This document shows, one piece after another, positions 25,566 to 34,726 of a DNA stretch of 64,000 nt. Source of the stretch: Acetivibrio sp964564015 (lineage in GTDB: Bacteria > Bacillota > Clostridia > Acetivibrionales > Acetivibrionaceae); NCBI GenBank assembly GCA_964564015.1, contig CAZLZR010000020.1:1-64000 (forward strand). Direction: 5' to 3'. Within the stretch, counting starts at the first letter, position 1, and each line of letters starts with the position of its first letter. The translations under genes and the position numbers were made by a program. A model generated the notes under the pieces. It had not been told where the DNA came from. It did no database searches and saw nothing but the letters and a program-made list of their open reading frames with translations.

Positions 25566-28223
25566 TCATCTGTAAGAGTGGTAATTTTCATTGTTATATA
25601 TTACTGCTTCGCTATAGAACAGGGAATTGGTATCAAAAGTGTTTAAAAAGTTCACCAGTTCTTCCCCTGCCCCGTCACTGTTATAAACAACAAATAATGC
25701 ATGCTTGCTATTGTTATATGGGTTTTTACATTTTACCATAGCAAAATAATCTCCTGTAAACTCGTTCTTCCTATATTTTATCTGATGTTTATCAAATTCA
25801 AGTCCTATGTCCCTCCATAGAGCATCAAATTCTGTATATGCCTTGTTTAAATCCACAACATATATGAAATTTCCCTGACTTAGCAAGTTCTTGTCAGCTT
25901 CACTTTCATAAACCGTATTATATCTGTAATTCAAATTCTTCTCCTTAAGCGGACTTTGCAAAATAGCTGGCAATTTCTTGGCTAAAGCATTTTTACTGTC
26001 CTTAAACATATCAGGTCTTACGATTGTACACTTTTTAAAGTAAATTTGCTTAAGACCCATTAGATTTTCATCTACACCGATATAATCATATTCCTTTGCA
26101 AAATTATCTTCCGAAAGCGTAATGGCTTCACACTTCAGTTTTCCATCCTCTCTTACGATAATATGCTTTGAAAATTTATCTATACAGAGCTTTAAATCCA
26201 GACCGTCTACATGCAATCGGATGTCTCTGCTAAGTCCCATGGCCTCCCTGTCTATCAGTATGCTAAAGGATCTTATGTTATCGGTTTTAATATCTATTGT
26301 GCTTTCATCCTTAATTCGTGCTTCTATAGAAGCTGTCCGGCTCAAGTCCTCCATATACTCAATCCTAGCCCAATATGCTTTGTTGTATATTGGCTCATAA
26401 GTCTTAAAACGTATGCTCTCAGGATAGCTGATTCTCTTTTCTTTGATTACCTCTTTCATAAGTTTTTCGGAACTGAGCAAGTCCTGATACTCATTGTGAG
26501 CCAAATTGTAAAAAATCCAGTTTTTATAATTCTTAAAAAACTTCAAGGAATTCAAAATTCTTGCACTATTGAATGTAAAGTCATCAACATTGCAGAATGA
26601 GTATAACATTGTATTATCAAGATTTTTGATATATTCATAATCAGGGTTCTTCAGTTCCAATCTGGCAGTGCCTCCAAAGGCCCCAACTGCTGAAAACAAA
26701 TCAGGAAATCTCATAGCGAGGTTAATGCTCCGGATAGCTCCATTGCATATCCCCGTTACAAATATATTTTTCCTGTTGATATTAAACTTTTCAGCTACTT
26801 CACCTATGATTTTTACAAGGTTCACTTCGTGAATATAGTCATTATTCAGAGTACCCCTTGCACTAATACATAGTGCAATTGCATCTCTAAAATCACCCTG
26901 GTTTACAAATATGGGCGGATCATCATAGGTTGACCCCCCATAGCCGAACATCAGATATACCATCAGCGGATAATTTCTTTCGGAGGAATACCCCTTTGGT
27001 AAATAGATGCTGTATGGTATAAAAGTATCGTCAATGCCCAGGTTTTTAAACAGGACAGCACTTGAGTCAAATACATCAAATATTTGATTCTTCTGCTTAC
27101 CCGAAGGTGAATAAAGAAACTTCTCAAATTCATAATACTTCTGTAATATCTGCTGGAACATTATATCGTTTATAAATTCAACATAGCCTTTAATCAAATT
27201 GGTATCGACGTCAGGGATTGCTCTCAAACCCTTTAAAGCAATTATTATGTCTTCACTCAGATCCTCTCTCTCCTCTGCAATCTTCACCAACCTGTCGGTT
27301 TCCTCCTCAAAGTTACCACAGTAGATGTAAATTAATGAGTTTTTACTATTATTATTTCCCTGAACCTTTACAAGCAAAGTACCTTTGATATCCCTATCCA
27401 AGCCCAAATTTATCCTTTTTGAAACTAAAGAATCACAGGACGCTACTACTTCACCTTTTGAATTGATTATACTCATACGTATTTCTTCTTCATTTCCTTC
27501 CTCGAAATACTTTGGCAATACCAAAAGGCTTATATCCTGTTTTTTATCAAATACTGTCCTATCAGGAACAATTCTGTAAGTATTGCAAATATCCCATAAA
27601 AACTTGTCATCCAAAAAACCGTTGTTAAACTCCTCATCTACTACAAGACTGTATGGTTTCAAATCTATCGCAAAAGTATCAAGTCCCATAGGAGGCATTT
27701 TATCTTTTGACCATGATAGTCTCTCTACAAGTATTGTGTTCTGGCCTTCTTTAAAACGATACATGAAGAAGGCTTTCTCTATAACATAATAAGGATTGCT
27801 CGAAAACACGAGATTTCCATTGATCCATATTCTTATTGGGGTTGGTTGCAATGTATGGAGATGTACAATGATATCAATATCTTTTGTGCAATAGACACTG
27901 TTCACAAAATACAGATACTTGTTTTTATCATTGGAAAACAGCTTGTTATGAGCATTATACTTGTAAAAAGCATACAACTCACCGGAAATATAATACCTCC
28001 AATTGTTCTCGGGTCTTTCCTTTGTACTTCCTCCGAATTCGTGAGGCATAAGCAAATCGCCTTCTGGAACCAAGTGCGGTTCTATGCCATTATCCGTAAA
28101 ATCATCTGCCAATTCACTTTTTACAAGCCATCTATTTAGTACACAAGCTTTGTCTCCTAGAAACTCAACAGGTAAGACAGATCTTCCGGTTAAATCCCTT
28201 AAATAATCAAATAATTCATTCAT
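25566..28223 (-). CDS. Large alpha/beta hydrolase with Cys in the nucleophile elbow
   Basis: About 885 residues. The N-terminal 350 residues look beta-rich (carbohydrate-binding or sugar-hydrolase accessory type). Residues about 410-620 are an esterase/prolyl-oligopeptidase-like alpha/beta hydrolase: PLMVYLMFGYGGS forms the oxyanion region, the elbow reads TGICNGA with Cys493 (codon 26745-26747) where Ser is normal, and NVDDF and NLAHNE supply likely Asp and His. Cys nucleophiles favour acyl transfer or strained-ring release over hydrolysis in some NRPS thioesterases, so this could be the offloading or transacylating enzyme. AAGGAG eight bases before the ATG at 28223 sets the start; a GTG six codons earlier overlaps the site. 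It is probably intracellular; no signal peptide is seen. Confidence 0.7.
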   Translation of the reverse strand: MNELFDYLRDLTGRSVLPVEFLGDKACVLNRWLVKSELADDFTDNGIEPHLVPEGDLLMPHEFGGSTKERPENNWRYYISGELYAFYKYNAHNKLFSNDKNKYLYFVNSVYCTKDIDIIVHLHTLQPTPIRIWINGNLVFSSNPYYVIEKAFFMYRFKEGQNTILVERLSWSKDKMPPMGLDTFAIDLKPYSLVVDEEFNNGFLDDKFLWDICNTYRIVPDRTVFDKKQDISLLVLPKYFEEGNEEEIRMSIINSKGEVVASCDSLVSKRINLGLDRDIKGTLLVKVQGNNNSKNSLIYIYCGNFEEETDRLVKIAEEREDLSEDIIIALKGLRAIPDVDTNLIKGYVEFINDIMFQQILQKYYEFEKFLYSPSGKQKNQIFDVFDSSAVLFKNLGIDDTFIPYSIYLPKGYSSERNYPLMVYLMFGYGGSTYDDPPIFVNQGDFRDAIALCISARGTLNNDYIHEVNLVKIIGEVAEKFNINRKNIFVTGICNGAIRSINLAMRFPDLFSAVGAFGGTARLELKNPDYEYIKNLDNTMLYSFCNVDDFTFNSARILNSLKFFKNYKNWIFYNLAHNEYQDLLSSEKLMKEVIKEKRISYPESIRFKTYEPIYNKAYWARIEYMEDLSRTASIEARIKDESTIDIKTDNIRSFSILIDREAMGLSRDIRLHVDGLDLKLCIDKFSKHIIVREDGKLKCEAITLSEDNFAKEYDYIGVDENLMGLKQIYFKKCTIVRPDMFKDSKNALAKKLPAILQSPLKEKNLNYRYNTVYESEADKNLLSQGNFIYVVDLNKAYTEFDALWRDIGLEFDKHQIKYRKNEFTGDYFAMVKCKNPYNNSKHALFVVYNSDGAGEELVNFLNTFDTNSLFYSEAVIYNNENYHSYR

Positions 28224-28331
28224 TAAGCCCTCTCCTTTCACCAGTTCTTATAACAAATTATTAATCTCTTTATAATTCATAGTGTTATGAATATGCGCCT
28301 CTGTTCCAAGCACACACCATAAAAAATCACT

Positions 28332-29537
28332 TTATTCCTCCAGGCAACTGCGTACAAACTCCAATATCTCGTCTGCTCCCCTGACGTTCCCACCTGCCGC
28401 CCTGATGGAATCCCCTATTTTCTCACTATTTGCTTTAAAACTACTATCCGACATAACTTTTGCTACTGCCTGCTTTAGTATACCGGCATTAACTTTATCC
28501 TTCTCTACATTAATTCCTGCGCCAAGCTCCTCCACCCTTTGCGCAACTACAAACTGGTCTGCATACTGTGGAACCAGAATCATTGGAACATTATTGTAGA
28601 GTGCTTCATTTACGCTGTTTGGTCCCCCATGTGTTATAAAAATATCAGTCTGTTTCAGTACGTCAAGCTGAGGAACATAATTCAGTACGATAAAGTTATC
28701 AGGTATAGATTTGAAAGTACTTTTATCAATCCTGTTACCAATAGATAAGACAACCTTGGCATCCATGTCTTTAAAAGCTTCAAAGCAGGATTCATAAAAC
28801 TCCACACCATCATTGAATATTGTCCCTAATGATATGTAAATGACTTTTTTATCTGCGATTTTTTCAAAAGGAAAAGATATTTTTTCTTTTCTATCTGACA
28901 ACGACATTCCTATAAATTTGTAGCTGTCATCAATTCCTCTAACATCCGGGTGAAAATATCTGGAAGTATACACCAGATTAAGCATTCCTTCTGCTACAGG
29001 GTAACCGGAAATAATATCGGGAAATCTTATTCCATAAGTTTCTTCCATCTCCCTTATGCTGTTTATCACATGCTCGAATTCGCCCATAAAGTTCTCTAAT
29101 CCCTCAGGATTAGATGGCGCTTCAAAGGCATTTACCAACGTAGTATGTGAACAAATCGTAGGTATATTTAAGGCTCTTCCAATTTCAGCACCTATTATAA
29201 ACATTGAATCATAAATAACATAGTCATACTTCTCTTCACCGTCAAATACTGCCTCAAATACACTCGAGCAGGTTTTTACCACACGTTCGAGCATTTTTAC
29301 TGCTTCTCTTACTTCAAAAGGCACACTACTTGCCGATGTTTTTGTATCTTCATCCTTATCATCAAGGTAAAACTTAAAGCTTTTAAATCTTGCTCCTGTT
29401 TTTTCAATTTTGTCTCTGAATTCTTCTCCTGTCAGGTAAGTAACTTCCTCACCCCTTTTAACTAATTCTTCAACCAGCCCTAACGTCGGATTAATATGTC
29501 CGTGGGCAGGCATATTCATAAAAAGTACTTTTGACAT
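28332..29537 (-). CDS. MGT-type glycosyltransferase (GT1 family)
   Basis: 401 residues, the usual size for macrolide-type UDP-glycosyltransferases. The N-terminus has MPAHGHINPTLGLVEEL, with the catalytic His of GT1 enzymes, and the C-terminal donor site reads FITHGGPNSVNEAL followed by PQYADQFVVAQR. These enzymes glycosylate natural products, often as a tailoring or self-protection step. In this cluster the donor may be a nucleotide heptose made by the neighbouring sugar genes. The start follows GGGAGATAC. It lies 145 bases downstream of the NAT gene. Confidence 0.88.
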   Translation of the reverse strand: MSKVLFMNMPAHGHINPTLGLVEELVKRGEEVTYLTGEEFRDKIEKTGARFKSFKFYLDDKDEDTKTSASSVPFEVREAVKMLERVVKTCSSVFEAVFDGEEKYDYVIYDSMFIIGAEIGRALNIPTICSHTTLVNAFEAPSNPEGLENFMGEFEHVINSIREMEETYGIRFPDIISGYPVAEGMLNLVYTSRYFHPDVRGIDDSYKFIGMSLSDRKEKISFPFEKIADKKVIYISLGTIFNDGVEFYESCFEAFKDMDAKVVLSIGNRIDKSTFKSIPDNFIVLNYVPQLDVLKQTDIFITHGGPNSVNEALYNNVPMILVPQYADQFVVAQRVEELGAGINVEKDKVNAGILKQAVAKVMSDSSFKANSEKIGDSIRAAGGNVRGADEILEFVRSCLEE

Positions 29538-29682
29538 TTCATGTATCTCCCTTCATATTGCTTCATTATTGTTAAAATAAACTCTTGTGCTTTTTAACTT
29601 ATTTTCAGTCTTGCATAATACTAAAAATGTACTTTATCTGTCCTAAGTCTCATATACAGGGAAACAATTCTGCCATGGGACA

Positions 29683-30450
29683 TTATATTACTAAATCGAA
29701 ATATTCCTTCAACACCCTGTTAAACTCGTTATCTCCCTCTATTATTGTACTTGTGCTTTCTCCATCACGCCTGATTTTTAATTCTTTACCGATCAGAGTT
29801 ATTCGTCCGCTTTTTGTAGCTCTTGTACAGAATCTTTTTCTTGTAAAAATTGTATATGGAGATTTTGAGCAGAAATAGTTTGCCACCATATGATCTGACG
29901 GATAGCTTTCTTCAAGCGTAAAGGAATAGAGACCGTAGTAGTTTTCCTGACGCCTGTGCTGCAGTATATAACCATGAGTTTCGTCGGTAATCAATCTGAA
30001 GCATTCGCTAAACTGTTTTTCGACTACACCCTCTTCAAAAGGCAACGGAGATATAAGTCCGTTGCCCCCAAACCCAACATCAGCCAACCACTTTCTTCCA
30101 TCGGCTTCTACGAGTAATAACTGATGAATCCTGGCATTTATCGTGTTATTATCGGTTATAGGCCTGCCCATAAGATGGCGCACCTTAAATCCAATACTTT
30201 TAAGCAGACATTCAAACAGAATATTTAATTCTGAACAGCAGCCTCCGCGCTTATTTAAAACGATTTTCTTAAATATGGAATCCGTATCAATTAGTATTTC
30301 CTTACCGCGGATAATATCCAGATTTTCAAAGGGTACGTTAATAGTATGGCAAATATGGAGCTTTTGAAGTGTATTGAATGAAACATCTGTGTTACCGCTA
30401 TAATTTATCCTATCCAGATAGGCCTCCAGATTTAGCTTATTGCCACTCAT
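29683..30450 (-). CDS. Arylamine N-acetyltransferase-like (possible amide synthase)
   Basis: 255 residues with the complete NAT Cys-His-Asp triad: C72 in RGGCCSELN, H109 in ARIHQLLLV, D124 in WLADVGFGG. Family members acetylate aromatic amines from acetyl-CoA, and the RifF type in ansamycin clusters releases a polyketide by forming an amide with an aminohydroxybenzoate amine. Because the cluster carries genes for an aminohydroxybenzoate, either acetylation of that unit or amide-forming chain release is plausible. One base separates it from the DHQ synthase II stop, so the two are translationally coupled. Confidence 0.9.
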   Translation of the reverse strand: MSGNKLNLEAYLDRINYSGNTDVSFNTLQKLHICHTINVPFENLDIIRGKEILIDTDSIFKKIVLNKRGGCCSELNILFECLLKSIGFKVRHLMGRPITDNNTINARIHQLLLVEADGRKWLADVGFGGNGLISPLPFEEGVVEKQFSECFRLITDETHGYILQHRRQENYYGLYSFTLEESYPSDHMVANYFCSKSPYTIFTRKRFCTRATKSGRITLIGKELKIRRDGESTSTIIEGDNEFNRVLKEYFDLVI

Positions 30451-30451
30451 A

Positions 30452-31549
30452 CTATTTTTCCTTTAACCTTTCGTCTATTTTAATTCCTACATGGCGTCCA
30501 CCGGGGCAAACATATGCCAACAACTCATCACCCGGCTTAAGTGTGGACGCATTGCGAGGCTCCCCATTTCCTCCGAGTATACGAATATGCCAATCATCCT
30601 GAACTATAACATTGATATTTACACCTTCAGCCTCAACTTCAATTTTTAAAAGAGGTCTGAGTTCTGTCTTTACCCTGCCTACAGACACCTCCCTGGTATT
30701 GCCTTCAGTATCAACACAAAGCAGCCTGCTTCCCGCTTTAAGCTCTGTAAGGTACGACGTCATACCATCCGGAGCCCATACATATGAATGTACTGCGCCT
30801 GCATTTACCCTGAAAGGTCGCAGTTCCATGTACGGAAGGAAATGTGTCTCGGAACTTACCAGAATACCCCCTTCAGATGTAGACCCTATCAACATGCCTT
30901 CATTTTCTTTCATAAGATTTGTTGTATCAATACAGGATCTATATCCCATTCCTATATGCTGAATATCTGTAACTTTGCCTTTGACCAGTTCAAGTCTACC
31001 TTTTTCTTCTCTTGACATATAGTTGTTTACCTCCAGAATTTGTTCGATATCCTCGCTTTTATACAGGACACCGTCGCTTCCAACCTCCATTACTCCAAAG
31101 GCTATCTCAGCTTCATTTACATTATTGACTGCTTTTAAAATGACTGTATCCGTTTGCTGTAGGCGTGCAATCAACAGTTCCAGAGGAATATTGGTGGCAT
31201 CTTTAAACTCAACCACAAGGTAATCCTGGCAACTCCCATCTACCCATGCAGTATTCATATCCTCCCCGTCATTGATATTTTGGTACAGAGCTGTGGAATA
31301 CCCTTTCGCCTTAGCTTCTCTAAGTAGATCTTTGTTTCTTGACAACACAACAACTTCCTTTGGAAGTTCATCAATCTCCGCCTCACTGCAAACCTCAACT
31401 ATAAGTTTCATTTTATGAGGTGCCTTAATTCTCTCAAGCATACCATGCGTAACTAATAAATTCTCAAAACGAAGATTGTAAACCAATGGTAAAACTTTTT
31501 CTTCATCATTTAAGTTCCTGGCATCAAACCACACTAATTTTTTGCTCAT
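30452..31549 (-). CDS. 3-dehydroquinate synthase II / GriH-type enzyme
   Basis: 365 residues matching the archaeal-type DHQ synthase II along its length: GMGYRSCIDTTNLM, GMLIGSTSEGGILV, ELRPFRVNAGAVHSYVWAP and GRVKTELRPLLKIEVEAEG. In archaea it cyclises the ADH-synthase product to 3-dehydroquinate; its relative GriH, paired with GriI, makes 3-amino-4-hydroxybenzoate. The partner ADH-synthase gene lies at 43.2-44.0 kb in this cluster and no other shikimate genes are present, so aminohydroxybenzoate supply is the better reading. GGAGG seven bases upstream fixes the ATG. Cytosolic. Confidence 0.9.
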   Translation of the reverse strand: MSKKLVWFDARNLNDEEKVLPLVYNLRFENLLVTHGMLERIKAPHKMKLIVEVCSEAEIDELPKEVVVLSRNKDLLREAKAKGYSTALYQNINDGEDMNTAWVDGSCQDYLVVEFKDATNIPLELLIARLQQTDTVILKAVNNVNEAEIAFGVMEVGSDGVLYKSEDIEQILEVNNYMSREEKGRLELVKGKVTDIQHIGMGYRSCIDTTNLMKENEGMLIGSTSEGGILVSSETHFLPYMELRPFRVNAGAVHSYVWAPDGMTSYLTELKAGSRLLCVDTEGNTREVSVGRVKTELRPLLKIEVEAEGVNINVIVQDDWHIRILGGNGEPRNASTLKPGDELLAYVCPGGRHVGIKIDERLKEK

Positions 31550-31659
31550 TTTGATTCCTCCGAAATCTTAATAAATTTATAACCGATTCTACTTTTTTAT
31601 TTTACTCGTGCCTCTTATCAGGTTAATTTCCAAAACTTGCGGGCTTAGAATATATGAAG

Positions 31660-31705
31660 TGCATTTTGCATTATGAAAGCTTCGGATTTATTATGCTAAA
31701 ATGCA
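31660..31705 (-). terminator. Hairpin at the stop codon of the A-PCP-BtrH-like gene
   Basis: TGCATTTTGCATTA (31660-31673) and the nearly complementary 31691-31705 form a stem that includes the TAG stop of the upstream gene. No T-run follows on the minus strand, so it may stabilise the 3' end or reduce read-through rather than fully terminate. Confidence 0.4.
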
Positions 31706-34587
31706 TTAGTAGAGCAACAAAAAAGCATCTTATTATACCGATGCTCCTTTTTGTATATCTCTTTTAGCTTTTCTACCGCATATGTAAAACTTTCTTTCTT
31801 ATAAACCGAAGAGTATATAAACTTTGCGGTCACCTTTCTTACTTCGCTCCACTCATCAAGGATTTCATCCAGTATCCTAATACCATCATAAGTTCCTCCG
31901 TATAACTTATCCAACCTAAATCTTTCAACTTGCTTAGTATTTATCACATTGTTAATACCACTGAAAATACTCTCTGCATTTGTTCTCAGTAATTCTTCGC
32001 TGCCAGTTATCTTTTCAAAGTCTTTATAGTAGTATTTCAGGCTTTCAAGACCTGAAAGAATATCTGCTTTCTTATCAATCATATTTGTCATAAAGATACG
32101 CTTATAGGTATTCAAATCAGCTGGACTTTCCAGTCGGTCAAAAGTATCGTCAACACAATAATACTCAGAGTATACAGGCATATCGGTCTTTTTTCCGTAA
32201 AAATCATTAACATACCCATTGCAGCAGTTTATTATGTCCTGATATGAAATAAGTTTCTTCTCATATGAAAGGTTATCCCTATGCCTGTGTTCTATCACAT
32301 TGTAAACCCTTTTTGTATTATCATAGCCATATATAAGGATGCAATGTTCAAAGTGCCTCTTATTATATGCATCAACTCTGACCGGAGAGTAAAAGCAGTC
32401 AATCCATAGTACTACAGGTCTCCCCTTTGAAATAGCATTGTTTATCCTGTCACACAGATTGCTGGTATCTTTTGTTGAAAGTTTCTTAATCCCCATATTC
32501 TCAAGTATCTTTTCTATTGGCTCAACCGGCATGTATTGAATGATGCTTTGCATATCTCCATTTTTATACTGATATAAGGTAATGTCATTTACCAAAAAAG
32601 ACAGTATCTCCTTATTGAAGTGACTAATTATCGGAATCAGTGAATTCAGGTAGCAGGATCTGTAAAACACATCGTTAAAAGGCTCAACATTGTCAAGTAC
32701 TCTGCTATCCGTTGATGCAGTGTCACCCGGCTTTTGTATACTCACTCCGTTCTCATGCTTTCGGACAGAATTTGTTTCGAGCTCTTTGTCCATAACCCCA
32801 GTTTGTCGGTTTCCAATTCTTTCAGCAAGATTTCTTATGGTTTTTAGTTCATAGACATCTGAAGCTGTCAGCTCAATATCCCGCTTTTCCATTTCCACCT
32901 CGAACTTTATAGCCAGTATGGAATTGCCCCCCATATCATAAAAACTGTCATTCACATCTACCTGTTCCGCATCCAGTATTTCCTTCCATACCTCTACCAT
33001 CAGCTTTTCAAGATCATTGACCGGTTCGTTATCAACATCATTGATGTTATTCTTTATACTTATATCCTGTAATGCCACTCTATCCACTTTCCCATTTTCA
33101 GTAAGAGGCATTTTATCTATCTGAACAAAAAATGAAGGTACCATATACTCCGGCAAGCACATCTTAAGATACTGTTTTATATCTGATAAAAGCACTTCAG
33201 TGCCTGTTACGATGTAGGCACAAAGATAATTATTCCCTTTATAATCCCGCTTTGCAATTACTGCCCCTTCCTTAACCGATGGGTGCTTTAACAGTTTGCT
33301 TTCTATTTCGCCTGTTTCCACCCTGTTTCCTCTGATCTTAACCTGAAAGTCTTTTCTTCCGGAATATTCAATACACCCGTCTATCAAAAGGCGTCCAACA
33401 TCACCACTCCGATATGAACGTACTTCCGCATCGGTTATATCTTTTGAAAAAACACTATTGTTCTTTTCCTCCATATTCCAATAACCAGGCGTCAGGTACA
33501 GGCTTTTATACACAATCTCTCCTGTTTCGTTCACTCCGGCCTCTATTCCAGCTTCATTTACCATGGTTATATCTACGCCATCAACAGGATGGCCAACAGG
33601 TACAGAAGCGCTTTTTAACTCTGTGGTTTTGTTAAGTATATTTACTGTTGCAATAATAACCTCCGAAGAACCAAACAAGTTAACAAATATGCAATTGTCC
33701 GGAAAATACTTTTTGTATAGCTCCAGATCATTTGGGTACACTGCTTCACCCCCAACAACCACAGCTCTGATTGATGAAATTTGAACAGGATTGGTGACAG
33801 TTTCCATAAAGAGCCGGTATACCGTTGGAACTGAATGGAATATTGTAATACCTTCGTCATTTATCCATCCGGAAAGCCTTCCCATATTGCCTTCCTTTTT
33901 TATATCATAAGGATAAACGGCTGCACCGTTCAATAGCGCTGTAAATATGTCTATCGCTGCTACAGTATGGCTATAGGATGTGAATAGAGCAATTCTGTCT
34001 GACGGTGTGACATGCAGTTTTTTTGAATAACATTCTATAAAGTGTAAAATATTCTCATTGGTCTGCACTACACCCTTCGGGTTGCCGGTTGAACCTGAAG
34101 TATATAGAATATATACCTCAGAGGATAATGGTAATTCATCTCCTGTGTCTGGTGCCTCGGTTGTCTCAACCATTAATTCTATATTTACCACGCGAATGGA
34201 AGAACACACTTCACTAGCCAGCTTATATGCAAGCTCCGCATTTTTATTGTTAGTCAGAATCATCCCCGAGTTGGAATCTTTTAGCATATACAACAGCCTC
34301 TCAAAAGGATAAGATGGGTCAAGAGGAACATATATTTTTCCCGTCTTTAAAACTCCAATTAAACCGGCTATCATATCTGTGCCGTGTTCAAACAACATGG
34401 CCACTGTATTACTCAAAAGAGTGTACTCCACCTTATCTTCCCCACCCCTGGTGATGTGATGGGCTATTGTATTGGCTTTATTATTTAATTCATTGTAAGT
34501 CAGAGTTTTCATATCAGTTTTTACTGCTATTCTGTCACCATGTTTTTTAACCTGTGTTTCAAAGCATCTTACTATGGTCTTATTCAT
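31696..34587 (-). CDS. A-PCP-BtrH-like protein with non-canonical adenylation pocket
   Basis: About 963 residues: A domain (about 10-520; YTSGSTGNPKG, SGDVGRLL), PCP (GGNS near 565) and a C-terminal 330-residue BtrH/papain-like domain with Cys in YRSCYLNSLIP and His in RHFEHCILIYGYD, then EHRHRD. By eye the ten pocket positions read T-V-I-H-V-G-L-I-A-K; the Asp that normally holds the amino group of an alpha-amino acid is Thr, so the substrate may be an aryl, hydroxy or beta-amino acid, possibly the aminohydroxybenzoate. BtrH transfers an ACP-bound acyl group to an amine in butirosin synthesis, so this protein probably loads an acid and transfers it. GGAAGGA upstream supports ATG 34587 over 34596. 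Confidence 0.8.
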   Translation of the reverse strand: MNKTIVRCFETQVKKHGDRIAVKTDMKTLTYNELNNKANTIAHHITRGGEDKVEYTLLSNTVAMLFEHGTDMIAGLIGVLKTGKIYVPLDPSYPFERLLYMLKDSNSGMILTNNKNAELAYKLASEVCSSIRVVNIELMVETTEAPDTGDELPLSSEVYILYTSGSTGNPKGVVQTNENILHFIECYSKKLHVTPSDRIALFTSYSHTVAAIDIFTALLNGAAVYPYDIKKEGNMGRLSGWINDEGITIFHSVPTVYRLFMETVTNPVQISSIRAVVVGGEAVYPNDLELYKKYFPDNCIFVNLFGSSEVIIATVNILNKTTELKSASVPVGHPVDGVDITMVNEAGIEAGVNETGEIVYKSLYLTPGYWNMEEKNNSVFSKDITDAEVRSYRSGDVGRLLIDGCIEYSGRKDFQVKIRGNRVETGEIESKLLKHPSVKEGAVIAKRDYKGNNYLCAYIVTGTEVLLSDIKQYLKMCLPEYMVPSFFVQIDKMPLTENGKVDRVALQDISIKNNINDVDNEPVNDLEKLMVEVWKEILDAEQVDVNDSFYDMGGNSILAIKFEVEMEKRDIELTASDVYELKTIRNLAERIGNRQTGVMDKELETNSVRKHENGVSIQKPGDTASTDSRVLDNVEPFNDVFYRSCYLNSLIPIISHFNKEILSFLVNDITLYQYKNGDMQSIIQYMPVEPIEKILENMGIKKLSTKDTSNLCDRINNAISKGRPVVLWIDCFYSPVRVDAYNKRHFEHCILIYGYDNTKRVYNVIEHRHRDNLSYEKKLISYQDIINCCNGYVNDFYGKKTDMPVYSEYYCVDDTFDRLESPADLNTYKRIFMTNMIDKKADILSGLESLKYYYKDFEKITGSEELLRTNAESIFSGINNVINTKQVERFRLDKLYGGTYDGIRILDEILDEWSEVRKVTAKFIYSSVYKKESFTYAVEKLKEIYKKEHRYNKMLFCCSTNAF

Positions 34588-34726
34588 GTATCCCATCCTT
34601 CCGTATCCGAAACCTAAGCCTTAATGCCATTTCAAAAAATAATCCATTCAATATTTCTGGTACAATACTCATCAAATTAATCTTTAATCATGGTAATTAA
34701 GCAGTTATTTTTCAGAGATCACCTTA

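Noticed and set aside
30452..31549. Housekeeping shikimate role for the DHQ synthase II
   Set aside because: No other shikimate genes are near and both partner genes are embedded in a biosynthetic cluster, though this cannot be excluded without the rest of the genome.
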